Shown here one piece after another: positions 27,556 through 40,115 of a stretch of DNA of 64,000 nt. The position numbers were made by a program, and so were the translations under genes. Under the pieces are notes generated by a model that was not told the DNA's origin, did no database searches, and saw only the letters and a list, made by a program, of their open reading frames with translations. Origin of the DNA: Neisseria weixii (GTDB lineage: Bacteria > Pseudomonadota > Gammaproteobacteria > Burkholderiales > Neisseriaceae); contig NZ_CP023429.1 in assembly GCF_002327085.1 (NCBI RefSeq), positions 1,426,001 through 1,490,000 on the forward strand, read 5' to 3'. Numbering within the stretch: the stretch's first letter is position 1; each line of letters starts with the position of its first letter.

Positions 27556-27779
27556 GCATGAAAAAAGAACGGTTCAATAAACATCTGAATTAATTGGGAA
27601 CAAAATTAATTACTCCGGATAGTTAAGACCAATCTGATTTCACCTTGCTCGGTTTACCTCCGCAGCCGATATTCATCGCTCACTCGCCCATCTTTGATTA
27701 GGCAGCGTTTGCTATACCAAAAAACTAGCTTATTGATAATGACTGCATTCCCCAATTTCTTTAAATTATGCCATAATAA

Positions 27780-30062
<2,283 letters not shown>

Positions 30063-30077
30063 AATGAAAGCGAGGCC

Positions 30078-30220
30078 GAGACCTTTGCAAAACTTCGGAT
30101 TTGAGTACAGTTCGAAGTTAGAGCAGCGCAGAAAGCGCAGACATATCATGAAGATAGACAAGATTTCGAGCTGCGCATAACGAAGAAATGTGCCAAGGAT
30201 GAAGATTTTGCAGAGGGCTC
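30078..30220 (-). mobile_element. 143-bp MITE with IS1106-type ends, copy 4 (inverted)
   Basis: It runs from GAGACCTTTGCAAAAC to TTTTGCAGAGGGCTC, exactly 143 bp. The interior AAGCGCAGACATATCATGAAG matches the inverted copy at 25170. Confidence 0.85.
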
Positions 30221-30278
30221 AGGCCGAATTTTTTGTAACATGTGTCACATTCATTGAATTTGGCTGCTGACATTCATC

Positions 30279-30321
30279 AAAGGCCGTCTGAAAGTTAACC
30301 ACACTTTCAGACGGCCTTTTT
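30279..30321 (+). terminator. DUS-pair terminator downstream of icd
   Basis: AGGCCGTCTGAAAGT pairs with ACTTTCAGACGGCCT and is followed by TTTTT. The MITE separates it from icd. Confidence 0.8.
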
Positions 30322-30488
30322 ATATGTTGCTTTATGGTTCAGACGACCTGCAAACGGGATAAGATTATTGCCTGGCAATCCACCCGAACAATCTATCCGC
30401 TTTGCCTTATTTAGCCTATAATGCATGTTTAACGATTCCGCGCCGTTTGAATGTTCAGACGGCCTGTTTTATTTTCTGCGCTATTGTC

Positions 30489-31865
30489 ATGCTTCTCGAT
30501 ATCAACCGTTATCCTTTTCCCGTTTTCAAAAAAGAAATCCGCCACTTGATTTTGCTGGCGGTGCCGATGCTGTTGGCACAGGTGGCGCAGATCGGCATCG
30601 GTTTCGTAGATACCGTGATGGCCGGTGGTGCGGGTAAGGAAGATTTAGCCGCCGTGGCTTTGGGCAGCGGCGCATTTGCCACCATTTTCATCACTTTTAT
30701 CGGCATCATGACTGCGCTGAACCCCATCATCGCCCAGCTTAATGGTGCGGGTAAATTTGATGAAGTGGGTGAAACCGGCCGCCAAGGTTTGTGGTTCGGG
30801 CTGACCTTGGGCATAATCGGTATGCTGCTGATGTGGACGGTGATTATGCCGTTTCGCAACTGGTTGGATTTGAGCGGCTACATCGAAGACACGATGGCGC
30901 TGTATATGATTTTTACCGGTTTGGGCATGCCCGCGGCGATGATACACCGCGCGCTGCACGCGTATGCCTCCAGCCTCAACCGCCCGCGCGTGATTATGTG
31001 GGTCAGCGTGGCAGCGTTTTTTCTGAATGTGCCTCTCAATTATATATTTGTCTACGGCAAATTCGGCATGCCGGCTTTGGGTGGTGCAGGTTGCGGCTTG
31101 GCGACAGCTTTGGTGTTTTGGTTCAACGCCATCGCTTTATGGCTGTATGTTACCAAACAGGATTATTTCAAAAAATTCAAGCTGACTGACCGCTTCAGCA
31201 AGCCGGATTGGGCGGCTTTTAAAAATTTTTGGAAACTGGGCGCACCGATTGGTTTGTCTTACTTTTTGGAAGCCAGCGCGTTTACCTTCATTGTGTTTTT
31301 AGTAGCGCGTTTGGGCGAAGATTACGTGGCGGCGCAACAGGTGGTCATCAGCCTGACCGGCATTATTTATATGGTGCCGCAAAGTGTCGGCGCAGCTTCG
31401 ACCGTGCGTGTGGGTTTTGCACTCGGCCGCCGCCAATTTGCCCGCGCCCGATATATTTCCGGCGTATCGTTGATTTTAGGCTGGGCATTGGCTGTCATCA
31501 CCGCCTTGGCTTTGATATCATTGCGTTATCCTTTGGTGGGCATGTACACCGACGATGCGGCGGTACTGAACATTGCCGCAGGTGTGTTGCTGTTGGCGGC
31601 GGTGTTCCAATTGTCTGACTCGACCCAGTGCATTGCTTCCTACGCCCTACGCGGCTATAAAGTTACCAAAGTGCCGATGTATATCCATGCCATTGCCTTT
31701 TGGCTGTGCGGTCTGCTACCGGGCTATATCTTGGCTTACCGCTTCGACATGGGCTTGAACGGTTTTTGGGCGGCCCTAATCGTATCGCTCAGCATTGCCG
31801 CGATGGCATTGGTTTGGTGTTTGGAATTGTGTAGCAAATCATTGGTGAAATCTTATGCACGATAA
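30489..31865 (+). CDS. norM: MATE-family multidrug efflux pump NorM
   Basis: This inner-membrane, cation-coupled exporter of cationic drugs and fluoroquinolones has 458 residues and 12 helices. It begins MLLDINRYPFPVFKKEIRHL. It shows the MATE repeats AQVAQIGIGFVDTVMAGGAG and FLEASAFTFIVFLVARLGED, plus HRALHAYASSLNRPRVIM. It closely follows N. meningitidis NorM in order and wording. I choose ATG at 30489. An open frame starting at 30402 would run through a DUS and lacks conserved residues. Confidence 0.93.
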   Translation: MLLDINRYPFPVFKKEIRHLILLAVPMLLAQVAQIGIGFVDTVMAGGAGKEDLAAVALGSGAFATIFITFIGIMTALNPIIAQLNGAGKFDEVGETGRQGLWFGLTLGIIGMLLMWTVIMPFRNWLDLSGYIEDTMALYMIFTGLGMPAAMIHRALHAYASSLNRPRVIMWVSVAAFFLNVPLNYIFVYGKFGMPALGGAGCGLATALVFWFNAIALWLYVTKQDYFKKFKLTDRFSKPDWAAFKNFWKLGAPIGLSYFLEASAFTFIVFLVARLGEDYVAAQQVVISLTGIIYMVPQSVGAASTVRVGFALGRRQFARARYISGVSLILGWALAVITALALISLRYPLVGMYTDDAAVLNIAAGVLLLAAVFQLSDSTQCIASYALRGYKVTKVPMYIHAIAFWLCGLLPGYILAYRFDMGLNGFWAALIVSLSIAAMALVWCLELCSKSLVKSYAR

Positions 31866-31866
31866 A

Positions 31867-31952
31867 TTTCAGACGGCGCGAATCACGTGCCGTCTGAAAA
31901 CCATCATATTTATTTTTTTCAGACGGCCTTATCCTATGCCGTCTGAAACCTT
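31867..31952 (+). terminator. Two DUS inverted pairs between norM and murB
   Basis: The first pair (31867-31899, TTTCAGACGGC / GCCGTCTGAAA) follows the norM stop. The second (about 31917-31952, TTTTCAGACGGCCT / ATGCCGTCTGAAA) lies just before murB. Confidence 0.65.
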
Positions 31953-31967
31953 TTCTCAGGCTTTATC

Positions 31968-33005
31968 ATGAAACTCAGTTATCAAACCGACCTGACTCCC
32001 TACAACACCTTCGGCCTTAAAGCCAATGCCCATGCCTTTGCCGTTTTGGAACAGGCTGAAGATATCCGCAAAATTATCCGCCTGCCTGAATTCAGTCGCC
32101 ACAACGTCTTGTGGCTGGGTGGCGGCAGCAATATTCTGCTGATGGAAGACTATTCCGGTTTGGTGGTGCACATGGCGAATAAAGGCGTGCGCGAAATCGC
32201 CCGTTCAGACGGCCTTGTGTATATCGAAGCGCAAGCCGGTGAAATTTGGCATGAATTTGTATTGCACACGCTGGATTTAGGCTTAAGCGGCTTGGAAAAC
32301 CTAAGCCTGATTCCGGGCACAGTCGGCGCTTCTCCGGTGCAAAACATCGGCGCATACGGTTTGGAAGTGAAAGACGTCATTCACAGCGTACGCTGCTTTG
32401 ATTTGGACAACGAAAACTTTGTCGAATTGAGCAATGCCGATTGCCGATTTTCTTATCGTGAAAGCTTTTTCAAGCAGACCGGCAAAGGGCGCTATGTGAT
32501 TGTGTCGGTAGTGTTTGCCCTCAAAGAGCATTTCACGCCCAACCTGAAATACGGCGACTTAGCCGCCGCAGTCGAAGCCATCTGCCAAGGCCGGGAAGCC
32601 ACGGCAAAAGACGTGTCTGATGCCGTGTGCGCAATCCGCAACAGTAAACTGCCCGACCCGAACATTCTCGGCAATGTCGGCAGTTTCTTTAAAAATCCGA
32701 TTGTCAGTGCGGAGCAAGCTGCATTATTATCGAGCGAATACACTAATATGCCGCATTACCCGCAAGCCGACGGCACCGTTAAGCTGGCTGCAGGCTGGCT
32801 GATTGACCAATGCCGTCTGAAAGGCTTCCAAATCGGCGGTGCGGCCGTGCATGACAAACAGGCTTTGGTGTTGGTGAACAAAAACAACGCCCAAGCCGAA
32901 GATGTTTACCGTTTGGCGCAACACATTTGTCACGTAATTGAAGAAAAATTCCAAGTTACATTACATGCCGAACCCAACTGGCTTCCGGCTTCATACAGTT
33001 TGTAA
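31968..33005 (+). CDS. murB: UDP-N-acetylenolpyruvoylglucosamine reductase MurB
   Basis: This FAD enzyme makes UDP-MurNAc for peptidoglycan using NADPH (345 residues, type I MurB). The FAD-binding part shows DLTPYNTFGLKANA, LGGGSNILL and LIPGTVGASPVQNIGAYG. The catalytic serine region is ILGNVGSFFKNPIV, and the C-terminal VTLHAEPNWL contains the catalytic Glu. Two DUS copies lie in coding sequence (CGTTCAGACGGCCTT at about 32202, ATGCCGTCTGAA at about 32811). The TetR gene follows 25 bases later and may be cotranscribed. Confidence 0.95.
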   Translation: MKLSYQTDLTPYNTFGLKANAHAFAVLEQAEDIRKIIRLPEFSRHNVLWLGGGSNILLMEDYSGLVVHMANKGVREIARSDGLVYIEAQAGEIWHEFVLHTLDLGLSGLENLSLIPGTVGASPVQNIGAYGLEVKDVIHSVRCFDLDNENFVELSNADCRFSYRESFFKQTGKGRYVIVSVVFALKEHFTPNLKYGDLAAAVEAICQGREATAKDVSDAVCAIRNSKLPDPNILGNVGSFFKNPIVSAEQAALLSSEYTNMPHYPQADGTVKLAAGWLIDQCRLKGFQIGGAAVHDKQALVLVNKNNAQAEDVYRLAQHICHVIEEKFQVTLHAEPNWLPASYSL

Positions 33006-33029
33006 GCTATACCATTAAGGAATAATCAC

Positions 33030-33674
33030 GTGGTACGAGAACCCAAAATCAATACTTATACCCGCATTATCAATGCCAGCCTTGTTTTATTTAATGAAGA
33101 AGGCGAGCGAAACATCAGCACCAATCACATCGCAGCGCACTTGGGCATCAGCCCCGGCAATCTGTATTACCATTTCCGCAATAAAGATGAAATCATTATC
33201 CAGCTTTTCAAGCGCTACAGCGAAGCCTTGCTGCAATACCTGCAAGAAGCGGAGCTGCCTAAAGATGTTGAAGGCGCGATTACCTACATGGCCGGTATTT
33301 ACAATGTAATGTGGGAATATCGTTTCTTATTTAGCGATGTGAACACCCTCTTGGCACGCAGCGCCGAATTATTGGGCGAACACAACAACTTTACCCACGC
33401 CAAAGTGTCACCACTATTGGTAAAATTATTGAACGAACTCAACGACCACGGCATCATTTGCGCCGACAAGACCGCCATTGACGACTTGGCCGTGAATATG
33501 TGGATAATGACCAAATACTGGTTTGATTTCGATGGCTCACTGCAAGGCCGCACAAAATTAACCGAAGACTCCAAAGCACGCGGCGTACAACGCTCATTGA
33601 GCCTGTTGCGCCCTTATCTGTTACCGGACTACATGGTTGAATTCGACCAAAAAATCAGCAACCTGCCGGTTTGA
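33030..33674 (+). CDS. TetR/AcrR family transcriptional regulator
   Basis: This is a predicted repressor of 214 residues with a GTG start after AAGGAATAATC. The N-terminal helix-turn-helix reads NISTNHIAAHLGISPGNLYY, followed by HFRNKDEIIIQLF, the classic TetR end of the DNA-binding domain. The C-terminal ligand domain is rich in aromatic residues (MWIMTKYWFDFDGSL). Target genes are unknown. It sits 25 bases behind murB. Confidence 0.88.
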   Translation: MVREPKINTYTRIINASLVLFNEEGERNISTNHIAAHLGISPGNLYYHFRNKDEIIIQLFKRYSEALLQYLQEAELPKDVEGAITYMAGIYNVMWEYRFLFSDVNTLLARSAELLGEHNNFTHAKVSPLLVKLLNELNDHGIICADKTAIDDLAVNMWIMTKYWFDFDGSLQGRTKLTEDSKARGVQRSLSLLRPYLLPDYMVEFDQKISNLPV

Positions 33675-33690
33675 TTTTTTACTTTTGTTC

Positions 33691-33726
33691 AGGCCGTCTG
33701 AAAAAGAATTGATTTTCAGACGGCCT
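33691..33726 (+). terminator. DUS-pair terminator after the TetR gene
   Basis: AGGCCGTCTGAAAA pairs with TTTTCAGACGGCCT around a short loop. Confidence 0.75.
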
Positions 33727-33743
33727 CGGCTTTTACTCAGAAA

Positions 33744-34336
33744 ATGAATAACATGAAAAATATCGCTGTTTATTGCGGTTCAAATTTAGGGGAATCGCCT
33801 GCTTTTTATCAAGCTGCCCAAGACATGGGTAAAACCATTGCCGAGCGTGGCAGCCGTCTGGTTTACGGCGGCGGTAAAGTCGGTCTGATGGGCACGGTTG
33901 CCGATGCGGTTTTGGCTCATGGCGGCGAAGTCATTGGCGTGATTCCGACTTTTTTGCGTGAAAAAGAAGTCGCCCACCAGGCTTTGGCCGAGCTTATCGA
34001 AACGGCCGACATGACCGAACGCAAAACCAAAATGATTACCCTATCCGATGCCTTTATCGCCATGCCCGGCGGCATCGGCACGTATGAAGGATTGTTTGAA
34101 GTCTTGTCGCTATCCCAGCTGGCCTTCATGTCAAACCCATCGGCATATTGAATATCGAAGGCTTTTTTAATCCGTTGATAAGCTTAATGCAGCAAACCGC
34201 CGCGCAAGGATTTATGCCTAAAGCCAATCTGGGCTTGCTCTGCGTGGCGGATAATCCATCAGATTTGCCAGCCCAAATGACGGCGTATAAGTTTGTCGAT
34301 GTGCCTAAGTGGGTGCAGCCGGGCTGGCAAAAATAA
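33744..34336 (+). CDS. LOG-family nucleotide 5'-monophosphate phosphoribohydrolase (one frameshift)
   Basis: This is a LOG-type protein (TIGR00730) of about 197 residues. The group hydrolyses cytokinin-type or related nucleotide monophosphates. It starts NIAVYCGSNLGESPAFY, has VYGGGKVGLMGTVADAVL and the family motif with catalytic Glu, MPGGIGTYEGLFEVL, preceded by ERKTKMI. The frame breaks at about 34120. CAGCTGGCC should be CAGCTGGGCC, giving SQLGLHVKPIGILNIEGFF. The remaining part ends VDVPKWVQPGWQK. The next gene follows after 13 bases and may be in the same unit. Confidence 0.87.
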
Positions 34337-34349
34337 AAGGCCGTCTAAT

Positions 34350-35123
34350 ATGAACAAAACACTTCCTGCTTGCGCCATTCTCGGGCTGGGCTATCTCGGC
34401 CGCCCGTTGGCGCAGAAACTCTATGAAAACGGCTGTGAAGTGGCCGCCATCAAACGCCACCTTACTTCCGATGATATCAACCTGCCGATTCAGCTTGATG
34501 CCATCGATTTAAACCAACCCAATGCTTTTCAGACGGCCTTGCACCATTGGGCAGACAAACCGACATGGTTCTGCCTGCTGCCGCCGTCTTCGCTCAACGA
34601 TTACACCGCCACGCTGCAACAATGGCTGCAATTGGCCGAATCGCTTGATGTGCAACACATTATTTTCACCAGCAGCACCAGCGTTTACGGCGACGAAGCG
34701 CGCGAGTGCGATGAAACCAGCCCGCTGAACCCGCAGACCGACAACGCCAGGCAGATTGCCGCGGTGGAAATCTTGCTGCTCGACAGCCGCATTCCCAATG
34801 TCGATATTTTGCGCCTGGGCGGCCTTTATTCGGCCGAACGCCATCCGGTAACACGATTACTCTTGAAACGCAATATCAGCGGTGGCAAACAGCCGGTAAA
34901 TGTGGTGCATCAGGATTTGGCCGTGGCCGCGTTGCTTCAGACGGCCTCGAATCCCGACGGCAAGCGTATCAAAAACGTGGTCGAACCGAATCATCCGACC
35001 CGCGCCGAATTCTATACCGCCGAAGCCGCCAAGCTTGGTTTGCCCGCACCCGATTTCAATCCCGACGGCCAAAGCAGCGGAAAAATTGTAAATACCGTTT
35101 GCGTGCGCGGCTTAAGTCTGTAA
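34350..35123 (+). CDS. NAD(P)-binding epimerase-like protein, YeeZ type
   Basis: This is a Rossmann-fold protein of 257 residues related to extended short-chain dehydrogenases and E. coli YeeZ, function unknown. The dinucleotide loop is CAILGLGYLGRPLAQKL. Later markers are HIIFTSSTSVYGDEA, which has Ser and Tyr as in SDR enzymes (but no clear YxxxK), and VDILRLGGLYSAERHPV. I use ATG at 34350, inside a degenerate DUS-like CCGTCTAATATG. Two DUS sites lie within the coding sequence. The next gene starts 41 bases on. Confidence 0.82.
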   Translation: MNKTLPACAILGLGYLGRPLAQKLYENGCEVAAIKRHLTSDDINLPIQLDAIDLNQPNAFQTALHHWADKPTWFCLLPPSSLNDYTATLQQWLQLAESLDVQHIIFTSSTSVYGDEARECDETSPLNPQTDNARQIAAVEILLLDSRIPNVDILRLGGLYSAERHPVTRLLLKRNISGGKQPVNVVHQDLAVAALLQTASNPDGKRIKNVVEPNHPTRAEFYTAEAAKLGLPAPDFNPDGQSSGKIVNTVCVRGLSL

Positions 35124-35164
35124 AATCAAGCTTGTTTTATTTTCAGACGGCCTCAGAGAAAACC

Positions 35165-35734
35165 ATGTCCGCCCTCCTTCCAGTGATCAACCACCTGATT
35201 CAGCAGAATCCCGAGCATCAATATGATCTGGCCGGATTTGCAGGTAAAACCCTGAGCGTTCAGATTGCCGGTTTCCGTATTCACGGCCGCATCAGCGAAA
35301 AAGGCTTTTTAGAAGCCGCCTCCCATGCGCCTGATACCGAAATCACTTTCCACAACAGCGCCATTCAAAAAATCCTGCAAGGCGGGCAGCCCGGTGTAGG
35401 CGATATTGCCATCGATGGCGATTTGATTTTGGGTATGTCGCTTTTGCCGATTCTCGGCGGACTACGCTATTATGCCAACGATGATTTAAGCCGCATTTTC
35501 GGTGATGCCGCAGCCGGCAGCATTGCCACCCGCGCCGCCGTTATCGGCCATACGGTCAAACAAATCGGCAAAAGCATCGCCGAGCAAATCAGCGAGTTTT
35601 CCCGCGAACCGAAATCGCCGGTCATCGACCAAGCCACGCTGGCCACGTGGATGGAAGAAGTCGACCAACTGCGCGACGATGTTGCCCGCCTACACGCCCG
35701 CCTTGACCGGCTTGAGCGCGATATCCGGCTCTGA
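35165..35734 (+). CDS. ubiJ: SCP2-domain protein, UbiJ-like
   Basis: This protein of 189 residues has an SCP2 lipid-binding domain (QYDLAGFAGKTLSVQIAGF, DTEITFHNSAIQKILQGG, IDGDLILGMSLLPILGGL) and a C-terminal coiled coil (EEVDQLRDDVARLHARLDRL). This architecture matches UbiJ, which holds lipid intermediates for the ubiquinone complex. No other ubi gene is adjacent, so the role is inferred from architecture. Start ATG at 35165 follows AGAGAAA. Confidence 0.8.
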   Translation: MSALLPVINHLIQQNPEHQYDLAGFAGKTLSVQIAGFRIHGRISEKGFLEAASHAPDTEITFHNSAIQKILQGGQPGVGDIAIDGDLILGMSLLPILGGLRYYANDDLSRIFGDAAAGSIATRAAVIGHTVKQIGKSIAEQISEFSREPKSPVIDQATLATWMEEVDQLRDDVARLHARLDRLERDIRL

Positions 35735-35767
35735 TTTCAGCCGGCCTCCTACTTTCATCCCACCGCC

Positions 35768-36657
35768 ATGAACAGTCCATTCAAAAACATCGGCATTGTC
35801 ACCCGCCCGAACACCCCGAAATCCAAGCCACCGTGCATACCTTGGTGGAATTTCTATGCCAATCCGGCTTTTCGATTTATCTAGACGAAGAAACCATCGT
35901 CGAACACAGCATCCTTGCCGACGATATTCCGCTCTGCACCACCTGCTGCAAAGCCGATTTAGGCAAATATTGCGACTTGGTGATTGTATTGGGCGGCGAC
36001 GGTACATTCCTTTCCGCCGCCCGTGAAGTGGCTGGGCGCGGTATTCCGATGATTGGCGTCAACCAAGGCCATCTCGGCTTTCTGACCCAAATCCCGCGCG
36101 AGCAAATGGTCGAAGATTTGCGGCCGGTTTTGGAAGGCAAGTATCTGCCGGAAGAGCGCATTTTGTTGGAAGTGGATTTAATCCGCGACGGTGAAATTCT
36201 TCACCGCTCGCTGGCGTTAAACGATGCCGTGCTGTCACGCGGCGGGGCAGGGCAAATGATTGAATTTGAAGTATTTATCAATCAAGAATTCGTGTACACC
36301 CAGCGTTCAGACGGCCTGATTGTTTCCACCCCGACCGGTTCGACCGCTTATGCCTTGGCTGCCGGCGGTCCGATTTTACAGGCCAGTTTGCGCGCCTTTA
36401 CCTTGGTACCGATTTGCCCGCAATCCATGACCAACCGCCCGATTGCCGTGGCCGACACCAGTGAAATCGAAATTTTGGTAACCAAAAGCGGCGATGCCCG
36501 CGTACATTTCGACGGGCAATCATTCCACGACATCCAAAACCTTGACCGCCTGATTATCCGCCGCTACCACAATCCGCTGCGTGTGCTGCACACCACCGAT
36601 TACCAATATTTCAAAACCCTGCGCCAGAAATTGCACTGGGGCGAACAACTGGTTTAA
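35768..36657 (+). CDS. nadK: NAD kinase NadK (one frameshift near the start)
   Basis: NadK phosphorylates NAD to NADP (about 296 residues after repair). The start MNSPFKNIGIVTRPNTP lies in one frame. At 35814-35817 a run of four C should have five, and the gene then continues EIQATVHTLVEFLCQSGF. Conserved motifs are VLGGDGTFLSAAREV, NQGHLGFLTQIP and STPTGSTAYALAAGGPI. The C-terminus shows DARVHFDGQSFHDI. The enzyme is essential in most bacteria, so the break is very likely a sequence error. Confidence 0.93.
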
Positions 36658-36663
36658 TTGACG

Positions 36664-36706
36664 AAAGGCCGTCTGAAAAGCAGAAATGTTTTTCAGACGG
36701 CCTTTT
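36664..36706. terminator. DUS-pair terminator between converging nadK and cdaR
   Basis: AAAGGCCGTCTGAAAA pairs with TTTTCAGACGGCCTTT. It can serve both converging genes. Confidence 0.8.
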
Positions 36707-36719
36707 ATTTAGACATAAA

Positions 36720-37879
36720 TCATACCATGTGTACTGCGATATACAGCAAAAAACGGTCATCGGTATGATCAAGATTCAAGCGCGTCAATTCAGCGATTTT
36801 GTGTAAACGGTATTCCAAGGTATTCCGGTGAATAAACAATGCGTTAGCCGTTTCCGCCGAATGCATGTTGTGATTAAACCAAGCCAGCAATGTTTTGGTC
36901 AGCAGGCCGTTTTTATCTGCCTGCTTGAGTTTATTCAGCGTCCGCTCCAATTCGCGCCGCTGCCAGCCGTCTTTCAGCTGGTTGAGCAATACCGGCAAAA
37001 TCAGCTCCTGATAATTGTAAATGCGCTGCTTGGGAAACCGATTTTTTCCCACCTGCAAAGTCGTATTGGCCGTCTGGTAAGACAAGGCGATACTGTTGGT
37101 CTCTTCCTCACAATCGGGGAAATAGTTACCCAAGGCGATGCGCACGTTTAATGACGTTTGTTCACTCATGCGCGACACCAGTAACTTCACCCGCTCCATG
37201 TGATTGTGTACATCCCAGCGGCCAAGCGAATCTAGGGCAGGTTTGAGAATCACGATTTGCGTTAGCGACAAAATCGCCACTAAATTATCGCGTTCGGGTA
37301 ATGCAGCAGGTTTTGCAGATTATGTAATTCGTTGCTGATGGCTTCGATATCCAGATGGCCGGTATCGACTTCAATGATACACACCACGCGCGGTGTCGCT
37401 AAATCTACACCCAAGCGTTTCGCCCATTCGTTCATTGACGGACTGATTTTCTCCGTTGAAACCAGGTTAAGAATCAGCTCTTCTTTCAAACGCGCATCCT
37501 GCGCCAGCATTTCAAACAACTGTGCCTGCTCCAGCATCATTTCGGCAGTCATACACACCAAACGACCGAATTCGCGTAAATTATCCGGCTCACCGGTTAA
37601 ACCGATTACGCCGACCGTTTCGCCATCTAAGCGCAAGGGTAAATTAATGCCCGGGCGAACACCATGCAGGTTTTTGGTAATCTGCTCGTCAATATCGACG
37701 GTACGCTCTTGCGAGAGTGCCAACAGCGCACCGTCGTGGGTTTCACCTATGCGTTCTTCATCGCCGCTGGCAATGATTCTGCCTTTGGCATCCATAATAT
37801 TGATGTTGCAGCCGATGATGTCCATCGTGCGTTCGACAATTTGCTGGGCCAGATTTTTATCCAATGAATAAACCGACAT
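36720..37879 (-). CDS. cdaR: Sugar diacid regulator CdaR (one frameshift)
   Basis: This is a transcriptional activator of glucarate/galactarate/glycerate genes, about 386 residues after repair. The N-terminal sugar-diacid domain reads LAQQIVERTMDIIGCNINIM, GRIIASGDEERIGE and LPLRLDGETVGVIGLTGEP. The C-terminal PucR-type helix-turn-helix is ALFIHRNTLEYRLHKIAELT. The frame breaks at about 37294, where CGTTCGGG should be CGTTCCGGG, giving LLHYPERDNLVAILSL. The start at 37879 (MSVYSLDKN) has GGGAGG upstream. It lies 14 bases behind glxK as the last gene of the gar operon and probably activates it and gudD. Confidence 0.9.
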
Positions 37880-37893
37880 AGGCCTCCCTTTCT

Positions 37894-39036
37894 TTAAGTA
37901 TCCGACAGGTTGATTTTCAGGATTGCAGCAATATTGCACGCAGAAAGAACTAAATTTTCAGGCGCTTCAGCAGCTGCTTCAGGGAAAGAGCAGCATTTAT
38001 TAAGAATGCTGAACACCGCATCAATACCGTAATCATGCACCACTTCGACGTCTTTGCCCAAGCTGCCGGCAATCACAATCACCGGAATATTTTGTTTCTT
38101 CGCCAATTGCGCCACGCCTACCGGTACTTTGCCGTTAATGCTTTGATGGTCGATACGGCCTTCACCGGTAATCACCAAAGATGCGCCGCGCATTTTTTCT
38201 TCCAAATCCAGCAAACGGGTAATAATGCCGATACCGCTTTGCAAACTGCCTTTCAGCACACCGGCAAACGCCGCGCCCAAACCACCTGCCGCACCGGCAC
38301 CCGGCAATTCTTTAACTTCAACCTTCAAATCGCGCTGGATAATATCGGCATAATGATTCAATGCGGCATCCAGTTCTTCCACTATTTCCGGCGTGGCACC
38401 TTTTTGCGGGCCAAAAACATGAGAGGCGCCTTTTTCACCAACCAAAGGGTTAGTCACATCACAGGCCACATCAAAGCGGCATTCTTTCAGACGGCCATCA
38501 AGGTTGGACACGTCAATCTTGTCTAAATCAGCCAATGCTGCACCACCATAAGCCAACTCTTTACCGTCTTTATCGGTTAACGAGACGCCCAATGCCTGTA
38601 ACATACCTGCTCCGCCATCATTGGTCGCGCTGCCACCCAAACCGATGATAAAATGGCGCACGCCCTGATCCAGCGCTTCCAAAATCAATTGGCCGACGCC
38701 GTATGTCGTGGTGATTAAAGGATTGCGTTTTTCAGACGGCACCTGTTCTAAACCGCTGGCTGACGCGATTTCGATAAAAGCAATTTTGCCATCGCCGGAC
38801 AAGCCCCAAAACGCGCTTTGTTTTTCACCCAATGCGCCGACCACTTCACAGGTGATTTTCTTGCCGTCGGTCGCTTCAATCATGGTATCGACTGTGCCTT
38901 CGCCGCCGTCGGCAACCGGTACTTTTACATACTTGGCTTCAGGGAAAACCGATTGAAAACCTTGTTCGATTAGGTTGGCCACCTGCATGGCAGACAAACT
39001 TTCTTTATAAGAATCCGGTGCAATCACAATTTTCAT
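37894..39036 (-). CDS. glxK: Glycerate kinase
   Basis: This enzyme phosphorylates D-glycerate, the last step of glucarate breakdown before central metabolism (380 residues). Markers are MKIVIAPDSYKESLSAMQVA, VADGGEGTVDTMIEA, GLGGSATNDGGAGMLQALG and ITGEGRIDHQSINGKVP. These place it in the GarK/GlxK family, which usually forms 2-phosphoglycerate. I start at 39036. The longer frame upstream runs through a DUS and is Arg-rich nonsense. It lies between garR and cdaR. A DUS lies in coding sequence at about 38729. Confidence 0.92.
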   Translation of the reverse strand: MKIVIAPDSYKESLSAMQVANLIEQGFQSVFPEAKYVKVPVADGGEGTVDTMIEATDGKKITCEVVGALGEKQSAFWGLSGDGKIAFIEIASASGLEQVPSEKRNPLITTTYGVGQLILEALDQGVRHFIIGLGGSATNDGGAGMLQALGVSLTDKDGKELAYGGAALADLDKIDVSNLDGRLKECRFDVACDVTNPLVGEKGASHVFGPQKGATPEIVEELDAALNHYADIIQRDLKVEVKELPGAGAAGGLGAAFAGVLKGSLQSGIGIITRLLDLEEKMRGASLVITGEGRIDHQSINGKVPVGVAQLAKKQNIPVIVIAGSLGKDVEVVHDYGIDAVFSILNKCCSFPEAAAEAPENLVLSACNIAAILKINLSDT

Positions 39037-39191
39037 TTGCTCTGCTCTCTCTGTTGGTTCCGGCTCAGGCCGTCTGAAAGACAGTGGGAAACGCAAACGA
39101 AATACCGCAGTGGCGAAATGATTCCGTCGCTTCGCTTTCCCCACGATTGAAAAAAGGGGGCTAATCTCTTCCCCTTTTTATCGTGCCGAGA

Positions 39192-40081
39192 TTAATTTGA
39201 ACGTTTAACTTCGGTATTGGTCAATTTTTCATAATAGCGCGCTAATGCACTGTGGTCTGACTGGCCGTGACCGTCTTGTTTCAACACTTGCATCATTTCC
39301 ATCACCGCTGCGGTCAGCGGCAGGCTGGCACCCACGCCGTGTGACGTATCCAGGGCATTGGCCAAGTCTTTGATGTGCAAATCAATACGGAAACCCGGTT
39401 TGAAGTTGCGGTCGAGTACCATTGGGGCTTTGGCATCCAATACGGTGCTGCCGGCCAAACCGCCGCGAATCGCTTGGTAAACCAATTCCGGATCCACACC
39501 GGCTTTGGTCGCCAATACCAAGGCTTCGGACATGGCGGCGATGTTCAAGGCCACAATCACCTGGTTGGCCAATTTGGTTACGTTACCTGCGCCAATATCG
39601 CCGGTGTATACCACCGAGCCTGCCATGGCTTTCATGACGTCGTAGTATTTGTCGAATACATCTTTGCAGCCGCCCACCATTACCGACAACGTGCCGTCGA
39701 TGGCTTTAGGTTCGCCGCCGCTCACCGGCGCATCCAACATTTGCACGCCTTTTTCTGCCAAAGCTTCGGCAATTTCACGGCTGGCCAGAGGCGCAACCGA
39801 GCTCATGTCAATCACGGCCAAGCCTTCGCGGGCGGCTTCAATCACGCCGTTTTCACCCAATACCACCGTTTTCACGTGTGGCGAGTTTGGCAACATGGTC
39901 ACCACCACACCCACTTGCTCTGCCACTTCTTTCGGGTTGCTGCGCTTTTCGCTCCGGCAGCCACTACTTCAGCTACGGCTTCTTGATTAAAATCCAATAC
40001 CACCAGTTCGTAACCTGCTTTCAACAGATTTTTGCTCATGGGTTTGCCCATAATACCTAAGCCGATAAAACCGATTTTCAT
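39192..40081 (-). CDS. garR: 2-hydroxy-3-oxopropionate (tartronate semialdehyde) reductase GarR (one frameshift)
   Basis: This NAD(P)H enzyme reduces tartronate semialdehyde to D-glycerate (about 296 residues). The dinucleotide loop is MKIGFIGLGIMGKPMSKNLL. The substrate motif is DAPVSGGEPKAIDGTLSVMV. The catalytic Lys lies in GNVTKLANQVIVALN. The C-terminus has KDLANALDTSHGVGASLPLT. The frame breaks at 39934-39936, where GGG should be GGGG (coding strand CCCC), giving SAATPKEVAEQVGVVV. It is second in the garL-garR-glxK-cdaR operon. Confidence 0.92.
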
Positions 40082-40115
40082 AATCTTCCTTTCTGTTCGC
40101 ATTTACTCATTGGTT